Below, piece by piece: positions 5,800 to 5,860 of a DNA stretch of 5,860 bases. Under the pieces are notes generated by a model. That model was not told the origin of the DNA. It saw only the letters and a program-made list of their open reading frames with translations, and searched no databases. This DNA is from an uncultured Clostridia bacterium (GTDB lineage: Bacteria; Bacillota; Clostridia; TANB77; CAG-508). The stretch covers positions 1-5,860 of the forward strand of contig CALYAH010000085.1 in the NCBI GenBank assembly GCA_944393455.1, written 5' to 3'. The position numbers were made by a program, and so were the translations under genes. The stretch's first letter is position 1. Each line of letters begins with the position of its first letter.

Positions 5800-5860
5800 T
5801 CCTCCTTTTTGATATAATAAATGTGGTTCGCCAACCGCAAATAAAAATCAAAAAGGAGGA
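5800..5860. repeat. 14-bp inverted repeat masking a ribosome-binding site
   Basis: TCCTCCTTTTTGAT (5800-5813) is the exact reverse complement of ATCAAAAAGGAGGA (5847-5860). The right arm holds a near-perfect ribosome-binding site (AGGAGGA) at the window edge, so a gene probably starts within about ten bases beyond it. Between the arms, 5822-5828 and 5833-5839 form a second stem (one G-T pair) around CGCC. In a transcript entering from upstream, the left arm would hide the ribosome site. Non-coding repeats 5' of IS200-type transposase genes are organised this way, but the downstream gene is not visible. Confidence 0.65.
5810..5818 (+). promoter_or_regulatory. Extended -10 promoter inside the terminal inverted repeat
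   Basis: TGATATAAT is a consensus extended -10 element; no -35 box is seen 17 bp upstream (GTAAAA). The predicted start near 5825 lies after the left arm of the inverted repeat, so this transcript would leave the ribosome site at 5854-5860 free. Confidence 0.5.

Noticed and set aside
5745..5845. Small minus-strand RNA ending at the GC hairpin
   Set aside because: The hairpin would suit a minus-strand terminator, but the only promoter candidate (TTGCGG-17-TTATAT) is weak, so the RNA is not supported.

Overview
The window is strongly AT-rich, uses AGA for nearly all arginines in its housekeeping genes, and carries AGGAGG-type ribosome sites. It encodes an oxygen-sensitive class III (glycyl radical) ribonucleotide reductase. 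Together these point to an anaerobic low-GC Firmicute, probably an uncultivated gut clostridium. Stops are TAA or TAG for the intact genes and Trp is read from TGG, so nothing suggests a variant code.

Layout: (1) 1-1024, the 3' part of hisS (histidyl-tRNA synthetase), missing its N-terminus at the window edge and broken by a single-base +1 frameshift at about base 601. (2) 1083-1699, a separately promoted gene for a one-pass membrane protein of unknown function, whose leucine codons differ from its neighbours. (3) 1737-1786, a 20-bp hairpin between convergent genes. (4) 1840-2472, minus strand, a Crp/Fnr-family regulator. (5) 2473-2751, a compact divergent control region. (6) 2752-4878, nrdD. 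(7) 4925-5729, a self-contained cassette of sigma-70 promoter, HNH nuclease gene with a ParB-like C-terminus, and terminator. (8) 5747-5860, a non-coding end with a GC-rich hairpin and a long inverted repeat that ends in a ribosome-binding site. This last part is plausibly the left end of an IS200-type element whose gene would start just past the window.

The most coherent system is the regulator-nrdD divergon. The palindrome GTTGC-N4-GCAAC occurs twice. One copy overlaps the -35 box of the regulator's own promoter, as expected for autorepression. The other is centred about 41 bp upstream of the predicted nrdD start, which has a good -10 but no -35, as expected for class II activation. Midway between the two promoters are three direct repeats of TTGTAATA with an exact 11-bp period, suggesting a second, OmpR/PhoB-type regulator.

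The activase gene nrdG, usually next to nrdD, is not in the window; the HNH cassette lies directly downstream of nrdD instead. All functional calls come from reading motifs by eye, and no database search was possible.
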